Of a stretch of DNA of 64,000 nt, positions 43,021 to 54,635 are shown piece after piece. Origin of the DNA: Sesamum alatum (taxonomy: Eukaryota > Streptophyta > Magnoliopsida > Lamiales > Pedaliaceae); contig JACGWO010000002.1 of assembly GCA_034509735.1 (NCBI GenBank), positions 24,165,636 to 24,229,635 of the forward strand, written 5' to 3'. Position 1 is the stretch's first letter; each line of letters begins with the position of its first letter. The translations under genes were made by a program, and so were the position numbers. Below the pieces are notes generated by a model, which was not told the origin of the DNA, ran no database searches, and saw only the letters and a list, made by a program, of their open reading frames with translations.

Positions 43021-43890
43021 CTATTTTACGTTGGTTGGAGAGGAGTTTGGGCCACTCCCTCTTCCAATGCCCTTTCTCACGGCAATTGATACATATGTCA
43101 TATGCCCTCGACTGTTGCTTGTAAAAAACCTTCCATTTTCCTTTGCCTTTCCCCTCTTTGGCAATGGGAACACTCTTAGTTTTTGTAGCTGCTTTGACGG
43201 CTTTTCCCTTTTCCCTTCTTCCTTTTCCAACGTCCGGCACCCTTACCTTTCGTTTTGGAAGTTGAAGCACCTCCAAACAATACTGAAGGCGTGGACTTTT
43301 GGTCGTTGCCTCGTATTGAACCAACATATTGATCAACTCATGAATGCCCTTCTCAAGTACGTTCATGTTATAGTTAACAATAAATTGGTCGAAGGAGGGT
43401 GGGAGAGATTTAAAGATCACATCTATGTACGTCTCATTATCGAGGCCTGCCTTTAGGTCCTCGAGTTTTTCCACCAAGGTAAGCATTTTAACCCCGTGCT
43501 CTGTACAGAGGATCCTTCTATCATTTTGGTTCCAAAGAACGCCTTAGTCGCGACATACCTAGTATGCCGGTCCGGGACTGCATAGCAATCCTTAAGGCGA
43601 GCCATAATGGAAGGGACATCGTCTGGCCTTTCATATTGCTTCTGAATCTCATTCATCATTGAAGCAAGAATGATGCTACGGACCTTCCGGTTATCCTTAT
43701 CCCAAGTCTCGAACGTCTCACAATCTTCTGGCGTGGATCCTTCCGGTAAGGTCCTAGGGAGAGGCTCGTCCATGATGTAGCCTTGGTTCTCATAATCTAG
43801 GACTATCCTGAGATTGCGCAACCAGTCGTTGTGATTGGTTCCATTGAATTTGTTGGTCTCAAGTATGGTTGATAGTGGGTTCTTAGACAT
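43021..43890 (-). pseudogene. Element H gag
   Basis: The start at 43888-43890 gives MSKNPLSTILETNKFNGTNH, then WLRNLRIVLDYENQGYIMDE and RYVATKAFFGTKM. A one-base loss near 43500 shifts the frame. A Lys-rich stretch and the knuckle CINCREKGHWKREW follow; the last Cys of CCHC is Trp, as also in X. Upstream codons to 43986 are open but do not match other copies, so the conserved Met was chosen. Confidence 0.86.
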
Positions 43891-44348
43891 TTTAAATCTA
43901 CATTTAAAAAAACAGAGTTCGCGATCAGCAGAATCTAAAAGGTGGCGGAAGTTTGATAAATAATTAAACGCTTGGTCTTTAGTCATTTAATGCTCCCACT
44001 ATTTATACGAAAACACGATATTCTCAAACGTTGTTTTCGGGAAACCTTTTCCTAGTGGGCTTGGGATCCACAACGAATTTTTCCATACCCCGCTTTTACG
44101 ATTCGCATGGGAAGAATCCTGTGGGAGGTATGCCATACCATTCTCGTTCCACGAGATTACCAAGATTATTGCCTCACCCTTTCACATGATCCCGAGGACT
44201 CCAAGCGAATCATGCTAATCGGGCGTCAGACCCGACCCAATCAACCGAATCATAAACCCGCTGCTACCTCCACGACTCATGAGACAGGTAATAATGGTCT
44301 ACTTTTCGTTCATGACATAGTGCAGCTTCCTTTAAGTACGATAGACGT

Positions 44349-44385
44349 GCCACGACTCGTGAGACCACGCTATCGACCTAAATTA
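44349..44385 (-). other. Palindrome-loop hairpin in leader of H (candidate dimerisation signal)
   Basis: Stem CGATAGACGTG / CACGCTATCG (10 pairs, one bulged base) around the same loop CACGACTCGTG. The stem sequence differs from that of A, B and C while the fold is kept. A second hairpin, TACCT / AGGTA, at 44275-44300 has CACGACTCATG in its loop. Confidence 0.65.
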
Positions 44386-45389
44386 GCTTCCTCACTATGC
44401 CATGGATTGGAAGGCATGGACAAACTCCTAGAGTCCATGTCCATTTTGTCTAGGGCCTAATATTAGGACATTGGTCCAACTAATGTGAGAGTTGTAAATG
44501 ACCGAGATCTCATATGTAAATATAAACACATTGATCCATAATGCGTAAATAAATAAATTGCATCCCATAGCAGTTATATGATAAATAAAAACCATTCATC
44601 CATCATAATAGCCACATGCAAAAATTAAAGCCTAGCACGCCCCTGTTGGATGATCACGAGCCCGAATCCTATGCGACCCACTGAGCCCGCAGTAGATCTA
44701 TGGTCAATCTAGGGTTGTTCCTATACTATTACATTAATAGTAACCCAATCATCATTCTGATAGGCCTTGGTCTCTTTTCTCTTTCATCTCTTCATGGAAA
44801 CGCCTTTGATCCTCCATTCTGGACTCTCCATGTGGACCTTCCTTCTTCTCCACCAAATAGATTAAAAATAAATCCTCACTCCTATTCTACTCTCATTACA
44901 TATGTAAAAAGAAACCCCAGCGAAGACCTGGGGGGAGTACATAAGGAGGGAGAAAGAATGCCTTATTATTCCAAGGCAACTAGAAGGGGAGAAGGAGAAA
45001 ACAGAAAGAGGCACACAGGCCTAACATAAAATTAAACCATACAGTCGGTCTAGGGCTCGTGATAATCCATTTCCATTCAACGCACATAATCAAATGATCC
45101 AATCAGATAAATATATGTTAACATTCCATGATTACCAATCACATCAATTCTCGATAAAATAAATGTGCCACGTATGAAAAAATATGGTACAACCGTTGGC
45201 AATAATATTTCCCTTTTAGGAAGACCCTTCCTCATTATTTGTAGGTAAGTTACCCCGGGATTCCAAATACAATAAACTTAACATCCCAAAAATAATGTTC
45301 TTAGAAAATAGGCAAAATTAAACAAAACGAATTTTTAGAATAATCCAAAAAATTAAAAAGAAAAACTGAAAATAACGAGAAAAGCGACG

Positions 45390-45770
45390 GTGTCAACCGG
45401 CTACCGCCACCGGCAGCAGTCAGCCGGCACGCAGGTCAGCAGGCCCAGCCTGCTGCCCTGCACGCGCGCAGGCTCCTCTGCCCACGCGCGCCAGCCTGCC
45501 GGCTGCCAGCGTGCGCCTGCACTGCTCAGTCGTGCGCGTGCGCGCACCAGGCACGCCCATCGGGCGCGCGTGTGCAGACGCCACAGTCTGCGTGCGCGCG
45601 CGCCTGGTGGTGCCGCCACATGCGCGCGCTCACGCGCGGCTTCTCTGGTCGCGCGTCCGAGCACACAGGCGCTCCACCTGCGCCTGCCACCCGCCGCGCC
45701 GCCCAGTAGGCCTGACTGCGCGCCATGCACGTCTGGCGCAGGCTGGCCGCGTGCTGCGTTTTCTCCGTTT
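45390..45770. other. GC-rich island in leader of H
   Basis: A dense run of GCGCGCG, CCTGC and GCCGC words within AT-rich leader, with a GCAGAC...GTCTGC inverted repeat at 45574-45591. It is about three times longer than the island of A. Confidence 0.85.
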
Positions 45771-46508
45771 CGTTCGATTTTTGCCCCCGGTTTCCCAAGA
45801 AAAACAGAAAATACCAACATACAAAAATCATACAAAATTGAAAACGAGAAGAACGATATGCTTTAACGATAAAAGATCAAGAAATAATTAAAACATGCCA
45901 AACACGTTTTTCATGCTGAAAACACACACAAAATCCTAGGCCTATACACCGAACCAGGCTCTGATACCACTGAAAGCCTTGGGTAAGCGTGTGGATCGTC
46001 CCCCGGGAATAGCGCGAATGCGGAAGCGCGGTATAATTTAAATTACAAAATTTAAACATGCATAATACGTATTAAGATAAAACACGTTCAAGGGGTGTGC
46101 CCTTGAAATTCCTGGGTGTTCGGTGTATCTCATGAATTATAAACACATGCATAGCAATCATGGAGGCCATAGGATTTGTAAAATAAAGAGGACGAAAAAC
46201 GTAAACGAAAACCTACCGATTCGTCGTTTTTCTCTTCCAATCGGTACTCGCGTTGTTCCCCGATTTGCTCCAAGATCTCGTATGGGAGACCCTCTAATTC
46301 GTGACACGTAATCCGCCCACGTATCTTGAACTTCGTGCTAGCGAACGAACAAGTATTTTGGAGAGGACGGATCAATCACACGTTATTAGTTTAACGAAAT
46401 TAATCCTCCTATGTTCAATTGTTAACACAAAAGAACAAGAGAGTGTTTTTCATGGAAAGAGAAGAGAGAGGCGGACGAGAGGTAGAGAGGGAGAGAGCAC
46501 ACGAATTT

Positions 46509-46534
46509 TGTGTGTGTGTGTGTGTGTGTGTGTG
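46509..46534. repeat. (GT)n microsatellite in LTR of H
   Basis: A run of TG units (CA in the sense of the element) just downstream of the LTR TATA motif. Runs at the same place occur at 55170-55188 and 57228-57248, each next to a CT/GA tract. Confidence 0.92.
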
Positions 46535-46571
46535 AAGATTCATCATCTCTCTATAGGTGAAGGGGTAGGAG

Positions 46572-46579
46572 TATATATA
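46572..46579 (-). promoter_or_regulatory. Probable TATA motif of LTR promoter, element H
   Basis: TATATATA, with equivalents at 55226-55233 (K) and about 57289-57296 in the inserted LTR. It is followed, in the minus direction, by CA and CT repeats. Confidence 0.45.
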
Positions 46580-47516
46580 GAGGAAGAGTTTAATCCTCTT
46601 CAAACTCCAACTCTAAGAATACTAATATGACTAGGATTTTGACCTAGTCAAAGTCCTAGTCAAAGTAGTAATTTGACCTAGTCAAATTAATCCTAGCCAT
46701 CCATCTCTCCTTTTAATCTCAACCATTAATTTAATTTAGTGGAATATTTAAAACCTGTTTAAATATTCCAAGGGTAATAAATAAATATATTAAATATAAA
46801 TAATTATTCTAAGCCCATTAAATTAATTTTCTAATAAATCTAATTTATTAGATTAATTCCTTTTATCCAATAAAAGGAATTAATTCTCTCCAAGAAAATT
46901 AAGGACCCGATTAAACCCAATTTAATCATTCCATTTCTCCAAATATTTATTTCTAAATTAAATACTTTAATGTGTGCGGATTGTTTGTGACTCTTTAGAT
47001 TCACCTTCAGCTAGACTTGGTTGGATTCCTCGAATCCGCCCATTACCATGGGTGGCCATCTAGCAACAGTCCATGGCACTAGAGACTAGGTGAATGTACG
47101 GGGATGAACATTTAGGCTCTGACAATACACTTGTCCTTCCATCTACAGTCTCCCCACTTAGGGTCTAGGGCACGGAAAATCCAAGTATCCATTTTGGACC
47201 TAAGTGTCGGTCTATCCTTTACTAAATGCCGCAAGGGAAACCTTCCCTTCTGTTTAGTTACTGTGGCCACAGATTTTAGGGACAAGACACACAACATTTG
47301 TGAGACTCAACTGTCAATGCCTTTTCACAGGAGACAGATCCTTTCTTGGAAACTACTATCACTCTGTACACTGGAGTTGCACTAGACATGACTTATGACT
47401 ACTCAAGTGCTTCTTGGCAATCTCTCACCATATCTAAGACACAACCCTTATATACAGGTAAACTCAACAGTTCCTCAAGTCAAAGGACTTGAGCTGTACT
47501 GTTGGAACCGGGAACA

Positions 47517-49664
47517 TGAAAGAAATCGGTGGATCGGCCCGGGAGATTAACGCGTATAGCGGAAGCGCGAAATAGTGCGTAATAAAATTACAAAGCATAA
47601 TTAAATGGAATTTAAATCATGCATAACGTACATAAACGAATCAAGGGGTGTGCCCTTGATTCTCCCGGGCGTTCGGTGTATCTCATGTTCAATAAAACAC
47701 AACATGGAGGCCATAGAATTGAAACCGGAAAAAACGAAATTAAAGAACCTACCCGGTTGTAGTTTTGTCTTCGTTTCGGCTACACGCATTGTTCCCCGTT
47801 TTGCACCAAGATCTCAAATAAGAGATCCTCTAAATCATCTCACTCGCTCCACCGGAAAGCAAACAACCCTTGTGCTAGCAAGAAATAATTTGGGGAGAAG
47901 AGACATCGATAGACGCTATGAATTAACGCAATCAATGTCTCTTATGTTCTTAACTTGAATAAATCAAGAAGAACAAAGTAGTATTCTTGGAGATTAAAGA
48001 AAGGGGATGGACGAATTTTAGAGAAAGATGAGAGATGAGAGTTGTAGAGAATACTAGGTGTAAGTGTGTGTTTTTTGAGTATTTATAGAAGATGGAATTC
48101 CTATTCCTTCTCAAACTCTTCCAAAGAGACACACTTTGACTAGGATTTTGACCTAGTCAAATCCTAGTCAAATTAGGCTTTGATTAAGTCAAATTAATCA
48201 TGGCCCTTCATCTCATCATTCTCTAGATCAAATCTTGTCCATCCATTTTGATGGGCTTTATGGAATGGGCCTATTTTATTCTAAATTAAATATTCCCATG
48301 GACTTTATATTAAATCCTATTTAATATACTAAGCCCATTAATTAATTAATGGAATGGACTTTGTTTAATTCCAAATTAAATAGTCCATGGACTTTATATT
48401 AAATCCTATTTAATACGAAGCCCACTAATTAATTAATTCACCCTTTTAATCTAATTAAAAGGAAAGCCCATGCTTTGTAAAATTCATAAATCTAATTTAT
48501 GAACTCAAGCCCAATTTATTCCAAATAATTCATCGAAGCTTGAATCTCCAAGAAGTATAATTTAATTCCATTAAATTAAACCTTCTCCCGGAATTAATTC
48601 CAAATTAATTCCCTTTCATTTGGTGTAGCGGGTGTGACTCTTTAGGTTCACCTTTCAGCTAGACTTGGACCTACTTTTTGTTATTTCATAACCAAAGTAG
48701 TCCGTTACCATGGGTGGCCATCTAGCAACGGTCCATGACACTAGAGACTAGGTGAATTTATGGTGTGAACATTTAGGCTCCGAGTTATACGCAGGTGCGG
48801 TCCTACCGACGCTCGATACGTACGGGTACGGTCCTACTGTCGCCTGTCTCCCGGCCTTTAGTCTAGGGGTCGGTTCCCATCGTTGACTAGGCAACTATGC
48901 ATAATGCTCGAGATAGGTTTAACTCGACGTAGGAAATCCTTTCCCACTACATCAAGTGCTATGGCCATAGACTTTGTGAGTCTAAACCATCTCCGAGCGC
49001 ATAGGAGATCTTGCTGTCATATCCTTTGACAGGGGACAGATCCTATCTTGGAATTCACCGTTCTTACATACTCCGACTGCACTGGACCAGGCTTATGATG
49101 ACCATGTGATATAATCGGTCAAATTTCACCAGATCCAAGATACAGCCTTAGTATGTAGGGGACTGCCGTGATCCTCAAGTCCGAGGACTAATCCCGTACT
49201 ATCGGAACCGGGAATACGAGTCATACCGACCAAGCCCGAGTAGCTTCTATATGACGATTCCCGCGAGTCACCTCAGTCGGCCGCTCCCCAGCAGGCCGAC
49301 CCACTAACACTGCTTAGACGATCCTCGTCACCCGTCGATGAAACACGACAGCAGATGCTTAGTGCAAGTCTCAAATGGATTCTCGATGCCCTGTCTCGAG
49401 ATTCCTTTGACTTGGAGTATTTCAGACTGATTCGGTGAAACTGATTTCATGAACCTACCTCCAAGCGTAGTTCCAATTTCCCGAAATGTTATTTCAGTCT
49501 GTGGGCGTTTGTTGTGACATCGTATCGATGCAAGCAGTAAGTACAACAAACTCATGCCTATGAATCCTTACTACATTCATTAACATAATATTACTTGTTC
49601 ACAGATTGACGAATGGTTCTCAGAACAGCCAATACCATTGACTTTCTGGTCACCTATTCTAACA
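47517..49664 (-). repeat. Solo LTR I in the LTR of element H
   Basis: A complete 2.15-kb LTR with TG...CA ends and an exact target-site duplication GAACA (47512-47516 and 49665-49669). No interior is attached, so the element was reduced to a solo LTR by recombination. It has the conserved core (48703-48755) and many CCA/CTA-centred inverted repeats at 48340-48612, such as GGAATTAATT / AATTAATTCC around CCA at 48590-48612. Confidence 0.92.
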
Positions 49665-50136
49665 GAACACACGTCGTACCTAACTGACCCTACTCAAGGT
49701 CCTCCGTAAGACGGTTCCCGCGAGTCAGCTTAGTCAGCTGCTCCCAAGCAGGCTAACCCACTAACACTGCTTAGACGACCTTCGTCACCCGTCGATGAAA
49801 TACGACAGCAGATGCTTAGTGCAAGTCTCAGGGGGAATCTCGATACCCATTTTCGAGATTCTTTGACTTGGAGATTTCCGGACTGATGCGGCGGGACTGA
49901 TTTCATGGACCTACCTCCAAGCGTAGTCCTAGTCCCCGAAATGTGTTTTCAGTCAGTGGGTTTTGTTTGCGTAGTGAACAGATATGTATAAAGCAGATAA
50001 AGTGAACAAAAACAAAGTAAATGCCAAAATGAATTTCACTTCTTATTCATTAATAATTTATCAAATCCTTGAAATTGTGTACACATAGGTTACATTTTGC
50101 CTGCCAAGATTGGCTACATGGTCACCTGTTCTAACA

Positions 50137-50596
50137 CATACCTGACTAACCCTACTCGAGGTCTTCCATATGACGGTTCTCGCGAGTTACCTCAGTCAGC
50201 AGTCACCTGGCTGGCTGCCCACTAACACTGTATGGACGAGCTTCGTCACTTGTCGTTGAAACACGGCTGCAGATGCTTACTACAAGTCTCAAATGGATTC
50301 TCGATGCCTTATCTCGAGATTCGTTGACTTGGAGTATTTCAGACCGATCCGACGAAACTGATTTCATGAACCTACCATCCAATACGTAGTTCCAGTTTTT
50401 CGGAATGTGATTTCAGTCTGTGGGCTTTGTTTGACCAGTGAACAGTTATAATAAAGCAGTAAAGTGAATACAGACAAAGTATAAGCCAAATGAATATCAC
50501 TTTCTTATTCATTAGAATTTATTAAAACTCTGAAATTGTTCAAAAATACGTCACATTTAGCCAATCAGATTGGCTTCACGATCACCTATTCTAACA
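50137..50596 (-). repeat. Copia LTR U, right part
   Basis: The U3 end of an LTR: CATACCTGACTAACCCTACT to TCACCTATTCTAACA. It starts immediately after the LTR of H, at the place where a related LTR (56162 on) reads CATACCTAACCGACCC. It is most simply the far end of LTR U (39343-40818), which H entered, with about 70 bases lost. Confidence 0.65.
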
Positions 50597-51131
50597 CGAC
50601 TGCCATGGTTCCTCAAGTTTGAGGACTACTCCCGTACTACCGGAATTGGGGAAATCCAATCATACCGACCATGCCTCCAAAGCTTCCATATGATGATCTC
50701 TGCGAGTCAGTTTAGTCAGCTCGACCCCAGTCGACCAACCCACCAAGATCGTATAAGCGTCCCACGCTTGTCGACGATGAAACACGACACTCATCCAATG
50801 AATATGACTCTTGGTGCAAGTCTCTATAGGACTCTCAATGCGCTGTTTGAGATCCTCGACTTAAAATGTTTCAGACCAAACACTTTATCAGTTAGTTTCA
50901 TGACCACCATCCAATGTGTGGCCCAACTGCATGAGTTGTTAACCGTAGTTTGTGGCCTTTGTTGTGATATATGTAAAACAACATTTAACATATGAAAAAT
51001 GAGCACAACGAAGAAAGTACCAATGGTAATGAACACTCATTTTATTCATTACATAATATTACATTACATCAAGTTGTTAAATAGGTTACAAAATGCCAAA
51101 CTTATTGGCTTTCTGATCACCTATTCTAACA
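50597..51131 (-). repeat. Copia LTR T, right part
   Basis: It continues LTR T from 39342: CGACTGCCATGGTTCCTCAA follows CGTGACT in intact relatives. It ends TTCTAACA at 51131 and is inserted in the gag gene of element M. Confidence 0.8.
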
Positions 51132-51900
51132 CCTCTGACTGTCGAACCCTTTTCCTCTTTATTTTACCCCGCCCAGCGGTGTAATAGGAGCACTCAAACT
51201 GCTGTCAGCGACTGATGTTGTCTGAGCCTTCTTCCTCTTCCTGCATCCAGCACCCTTGCCTTTCGCTTTAGAGGTCGAATCCTCCTCACTAATACCGTCG
51301 GCGCAGATTTTTCAATCATTTCCTCGTACTAGACCAACATTTTTATCAACTCATGAAGGTCTATCTCAAGGCCATTCATTCTGTAGTTGACTATATATGG
51401 GTCAAGTGAGGGGAGAAGGGACCGAAGGATCGCGTTGATGTACATCTCTTTTCGAGATCTTCATGGAGTTCTTTGAGCTTTTCCACAAGGGATAGCATCA
51501 TCACTCCATGCTCTTGTACCGACGATCCTTCTATCATCTTCTCTCCGAATAATGCCTTCGTTGCAGCATATCTAACATGCCGGTCTAGGACCGCATAGAC
51601 TTGCTGCAATCAAAGCATCATCGAGCCAACATCCTCCAGTCTATCATACTGCTTCTGGATCTCATTATCCATGGATGCCAGTATGATGTTGCACTTCCAG
51701 TTGTCATCAAGCCTCTTCTTGAACATCAAGCGTTCTTTGGGCGATGACCCTTCCGGCAAGGTCTGAGGAAAAACTTTATCCAAAATATAAGTCTGGTTCT
51801 TTGAAATCTAAGACAATCTTAAGATTTCACAGCCAGGCATGGTAATTCGTTCCATTGGACTTATTAGTCTAAGTATAAGGGTTAGTGGATCCTTAAACAT
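51132..51900 (-). pseudogene. Element M gag (partial)
   Basis: Minus-strand gag starting at 51898-51900 (MFKDPL, compare MSKNPL in the others). Recognisable parts are WLxxLKIVLDF-like sequence, LPEGSSPKERLMF, AVLDRHVRYAATKALFGEKM, MLSLVEKLKELHEDLEK and a Lys/Arg-rich end near 51240. LTR T cuts it before the zinc knuckle, and several small frameshifts are present. It is more diverged from A and B than they are from each other. Confidence 0.8.
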
Positions 51901-53690
51901 CAACAATTAAACTGAAAAACATTCAGTAGATTATAGCAATATTATGTTCAAGTTAAGACTTGGTCCTTTAGTCATTAACCCCTCCCACTATTTCTACGAA
52001 AGCCCATCACTCTCAAATGCGGTTTCGGGAAACCATTTCCTAGTGGGCTTGGGATCCACAAGCTCAATTCTACATGCCCCGCTTTCACGATTCACATGAA
52101 AAAAGCCTCGTGGGAGGTTCTAATACCATTTTCATCCGATGAGATTTTCAAGATATTTTGCCTCACCTCTTCACATGATCCAGAGGACTCCAAGCGAATC
52201 AGGCTACTCAATGTTAGGCCCGACCCATCAACCAAATCATACCTCAACTGTCACCCCCCCCAACACGTGAGATAGGAAAACAACGAGCGTATTCCTTTGT
52301 TCACAACAATGGTGCGACTTTTCTCTATTCCAAATGTGCCACGACTCGTGAGACCACACTTGGGTAACGGTTGCTTCCTCACGAAATTGCTATGGATGGA
52401 AGGCTTGGACAGATCAAACCATTTGACCCAAGTCCATCGTAGGCCTATTATTTTAACTTGATGTTAGGCCCGACCCATCAACCAAATCATACCTCACTGT
52501 CGCCCCATGACTCATGAGACAGGGAAACAGTGAGCGTATTTCTTTGTTCACAACAATGGTGTAGCTATCCTCTATTCCAAATGTGCCACGACTCGTGAGA
52601 CCACATCTGGGTATCGGTAGCTTCCTCACCACAATGTCGCGGATGGAATGCTTGGACGGATCAAAACCATTTTGATCCAAGTCCATTGTGACCTAATATT
52701 TTAACTTGGTCTTACCAAGTGAGAGTTCGAAATTATTGACCGAGAGCTTATCACATTAATATTTTGAATGCATAAATATCCAATATTATAAAGCATTTAA
52801 ATAAATGCATCGCATGCAAGTAAACATAGTATACCGTTGTTGGATGATCACGAGCCCAACCTATGTGACCCACTGAGCCCGCAGTGAGTCTATGGTCTAT
52901 CTAGGGTGGTCACACACTTTTACAACAAATTAACCCAATGTCATGCCAATGGGCCTTGTGCTCTACTTGTTTCGCCTTGATGTCTCACCTCGGGCCTCCG
53001 TCCAACATAGGCCTCCTTTTTCTCTATGGGCTTGCTTTATTATACATAAAATGCAAAAGCTCACCAAAAAGTTCCTTACTACTCTCATTACAAGAGAAAT
53101 GAAATACATGGGAAATAAAAGGAAAAAACACAAGCCTTAACATCATGAGGCGAAAGTGGGAGATAATAGTCCCAAAACAAGAAGCATGCAGGCCCCACCC
53201 AAAAGAAATTTAAAAACTATACACAGATCAATGGGCTTCGTGATCATCACTTGTTAATCCAATTAACAAAGCACAACATAATTACATATGCAATATAATC
53301 ATGCTCCAAATAATACAAATCATGTGCTAAATCAATGATATCCAATATCATTCCATAACATAATTAAATGCAGAAAAATACATGCAAAAAATACAACTAA
53401 AAATGGATATTAGAAACCTCGTACAACCCATATACATTTTTTTTGCTTTTTGGTTTGGAAACCATTTCAAAAATAATCTTAGGCTATTTAATTTTAGGAA
53501 AAATCATTGTCAACTAAAATTAAATCAGCCATAAATTAAATATTTTAGAAAAGATAAGTAGAATACCAAAAAATCAAATTTTTCGAAAAAATGGCAAAAA
53601 AAGGCCCAGCCGTTCGGCTGTGTCGGCCGGCCGCACAGCTGGCCCTGCGCGCTGCTGCCTCGTGCACTCACCTGCCCACTTTCTTCAAGC
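51901..53690 (-). other. Leader of element M, with internal duplication
   Basis: The order is as in other leaders: damaged TATA-like motif near 51987 (TATTTCTA in reverse), palindrome hairpins, AT-rich part and the start of a GC-rich island (53600-53690), where it is cut off before any primer-binding site. A stretch of about 240 bases is duplicated in tandem (about 52207-52450 and 52460-52700), doubling the hairpin region. Confidence 0.75.
52330..52363 (-). other. Palindrome-loop hairpin in leader of M, copy 1
   Basis: Stem CCAAATGTG / CACACTTGG around CACGACTCGTG. The single mismatch on the plus strand is a G-U pair in the sense (minus-strand) RNA. Copy 2 at 52577-52610 has CCAAATGTG / CACATCTGG, again one G-U in the sense RNA but at a different position. 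Confidence 0.6.
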
Positions 53691-54635
53691 CCAAGGCTAT
53701 CATCCAGATCGAGCTATTTCAACTCACATAAATATTTAAATATGACAAATATCTCCCTATATGATTAAGGGTAAAATTGTCCTTTTATTATTTTTATTTT
53801 TTCCTCAAAAGACCATAAGATCCATATTTAAATTTTTACATTGATGTATGTTCATAATTATTACAAATATTACAAAAGCATTGATAATTTACCAAACAAC
53901 AAAGTGATAGTTGTAAGCGTAAATGGTATATTTGATCCCTTTAGATTTAGAGTCACTTTAGTCCCTTAAGTTTATTTTTTGACTTTAGCATCCCTGAACT
54001 TTAATTTTTGTCTCAATTTGGCCTCTTTGACTTTTTGAGGAAAAACTGTGGTCGGATTTGACTTTATGAAAAATAAATGATCAACTTAAGTTTGTTTTGA
54101 TCATTTTAGTCCCTTAAGTTTGTAAAGTTATCAAATTAGTCCTTTTTTAGGATGAAAGAATATTTTTAATATTTTTGTATATTGAATATGACATAATTAT
54201 CTTATGTGAATAATAAAACTTTCAACTTCTTACATATTGCTTAACTTAAAATAGAAAAAAAAAGAACTCATTTATGAATTTACAAAAATATCAAAAGTTC
54301 TGACTAAATTTTATAAAACATATCTAGTTTGAAAATATAATAAAAAGTTTAAGTCAGTAATTTTTAATTTTAGGAATAAAAGATAAGTCTAAAAAAATTA
54401 AACCTCAACAATACTATGAAAAAAATAGTTTATTGCGACGATTGCGACGTTTCTACGACAACAAACAACCATTTCATCCATATCATTTGGAAAACTGATG
54501 CAAAATTGAGGTCCCAAATTTTCGATAGACATATCGTTGCAAAATCCCTCTCAAATTCTGTTATCATCGCAGCTAGTGGAAAAATCGATCGTAAATATTA
54601 TGTCATCCAACTTTATGCGAAGGCATTGTGCGGTG
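53691..54635. other. AT-rich segment not assigned to an LTR element
   Basis: I find no LTR, gag-pol or leader match here. It has two TTTAGTCCCTTAAGTTT blocks (about 53951 and 54107) in sequence of a type common in degraded non-coding plant repeats. A short frame from 54416 (MKKIVYCDDCDVSTTTNNHF and about 50 more codons) ends in the next LTR and has no domain I know; TTGCGACGATTGCGACG near 54432 is a small internal repeat. It may be the original host sequence or an old DNA transposon. Confidence 0.4.

Larger units (their letters stand above)
41633..45970 (-). mobile_element. Ty1/copia element H, interior
   Basis: A minus-strand interior between the truncated 3' LTR (40819-41632) and the 5' LTR (45971-50136). 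From left: polypurine tract and the last codons of pol (41633-41711), an inserted LTR fragment (41712-41868), integrase (41869-43000), gag (43020-43890), leader, primer-binding site (45957-45969). RT and most RNase H are absent. The closest relative in the window is element X. Confidence 0.82.
43891..45970 (-). other. Leader of element H (non-coding)
   Basis: 2.1 kb: TATAAATAG (43999-44007), palindrome hairpins (44275-44300 and 44349-44385), AT-rich sequence, a large GC-rich island (about 45390-45770) and the primer-binding site at 45957-45969 (TGGTATCAGAGCC on the minus strand). Long frames in the GC-rich part, open on both strands, are a composition effect. Confidence 0.78.
45971..50136 (-). 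repeat. 5' LTR of element H, interrupted by a solo LTR
   Basis: The LTR proper is 45971-47516 plus 49665-50136 (about 2.0 kb), same family as K (54636-56621). It starts TGAAAGCCTTGGGTAAGCG on the plus strand, next to the primer-binding site. TATATATA lies at 46572-46579 (minus sense), followed by CA and CT microsatellites in the direction of transcription. Solo LTR I is inserted at 47517. Confidence 0.85.
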
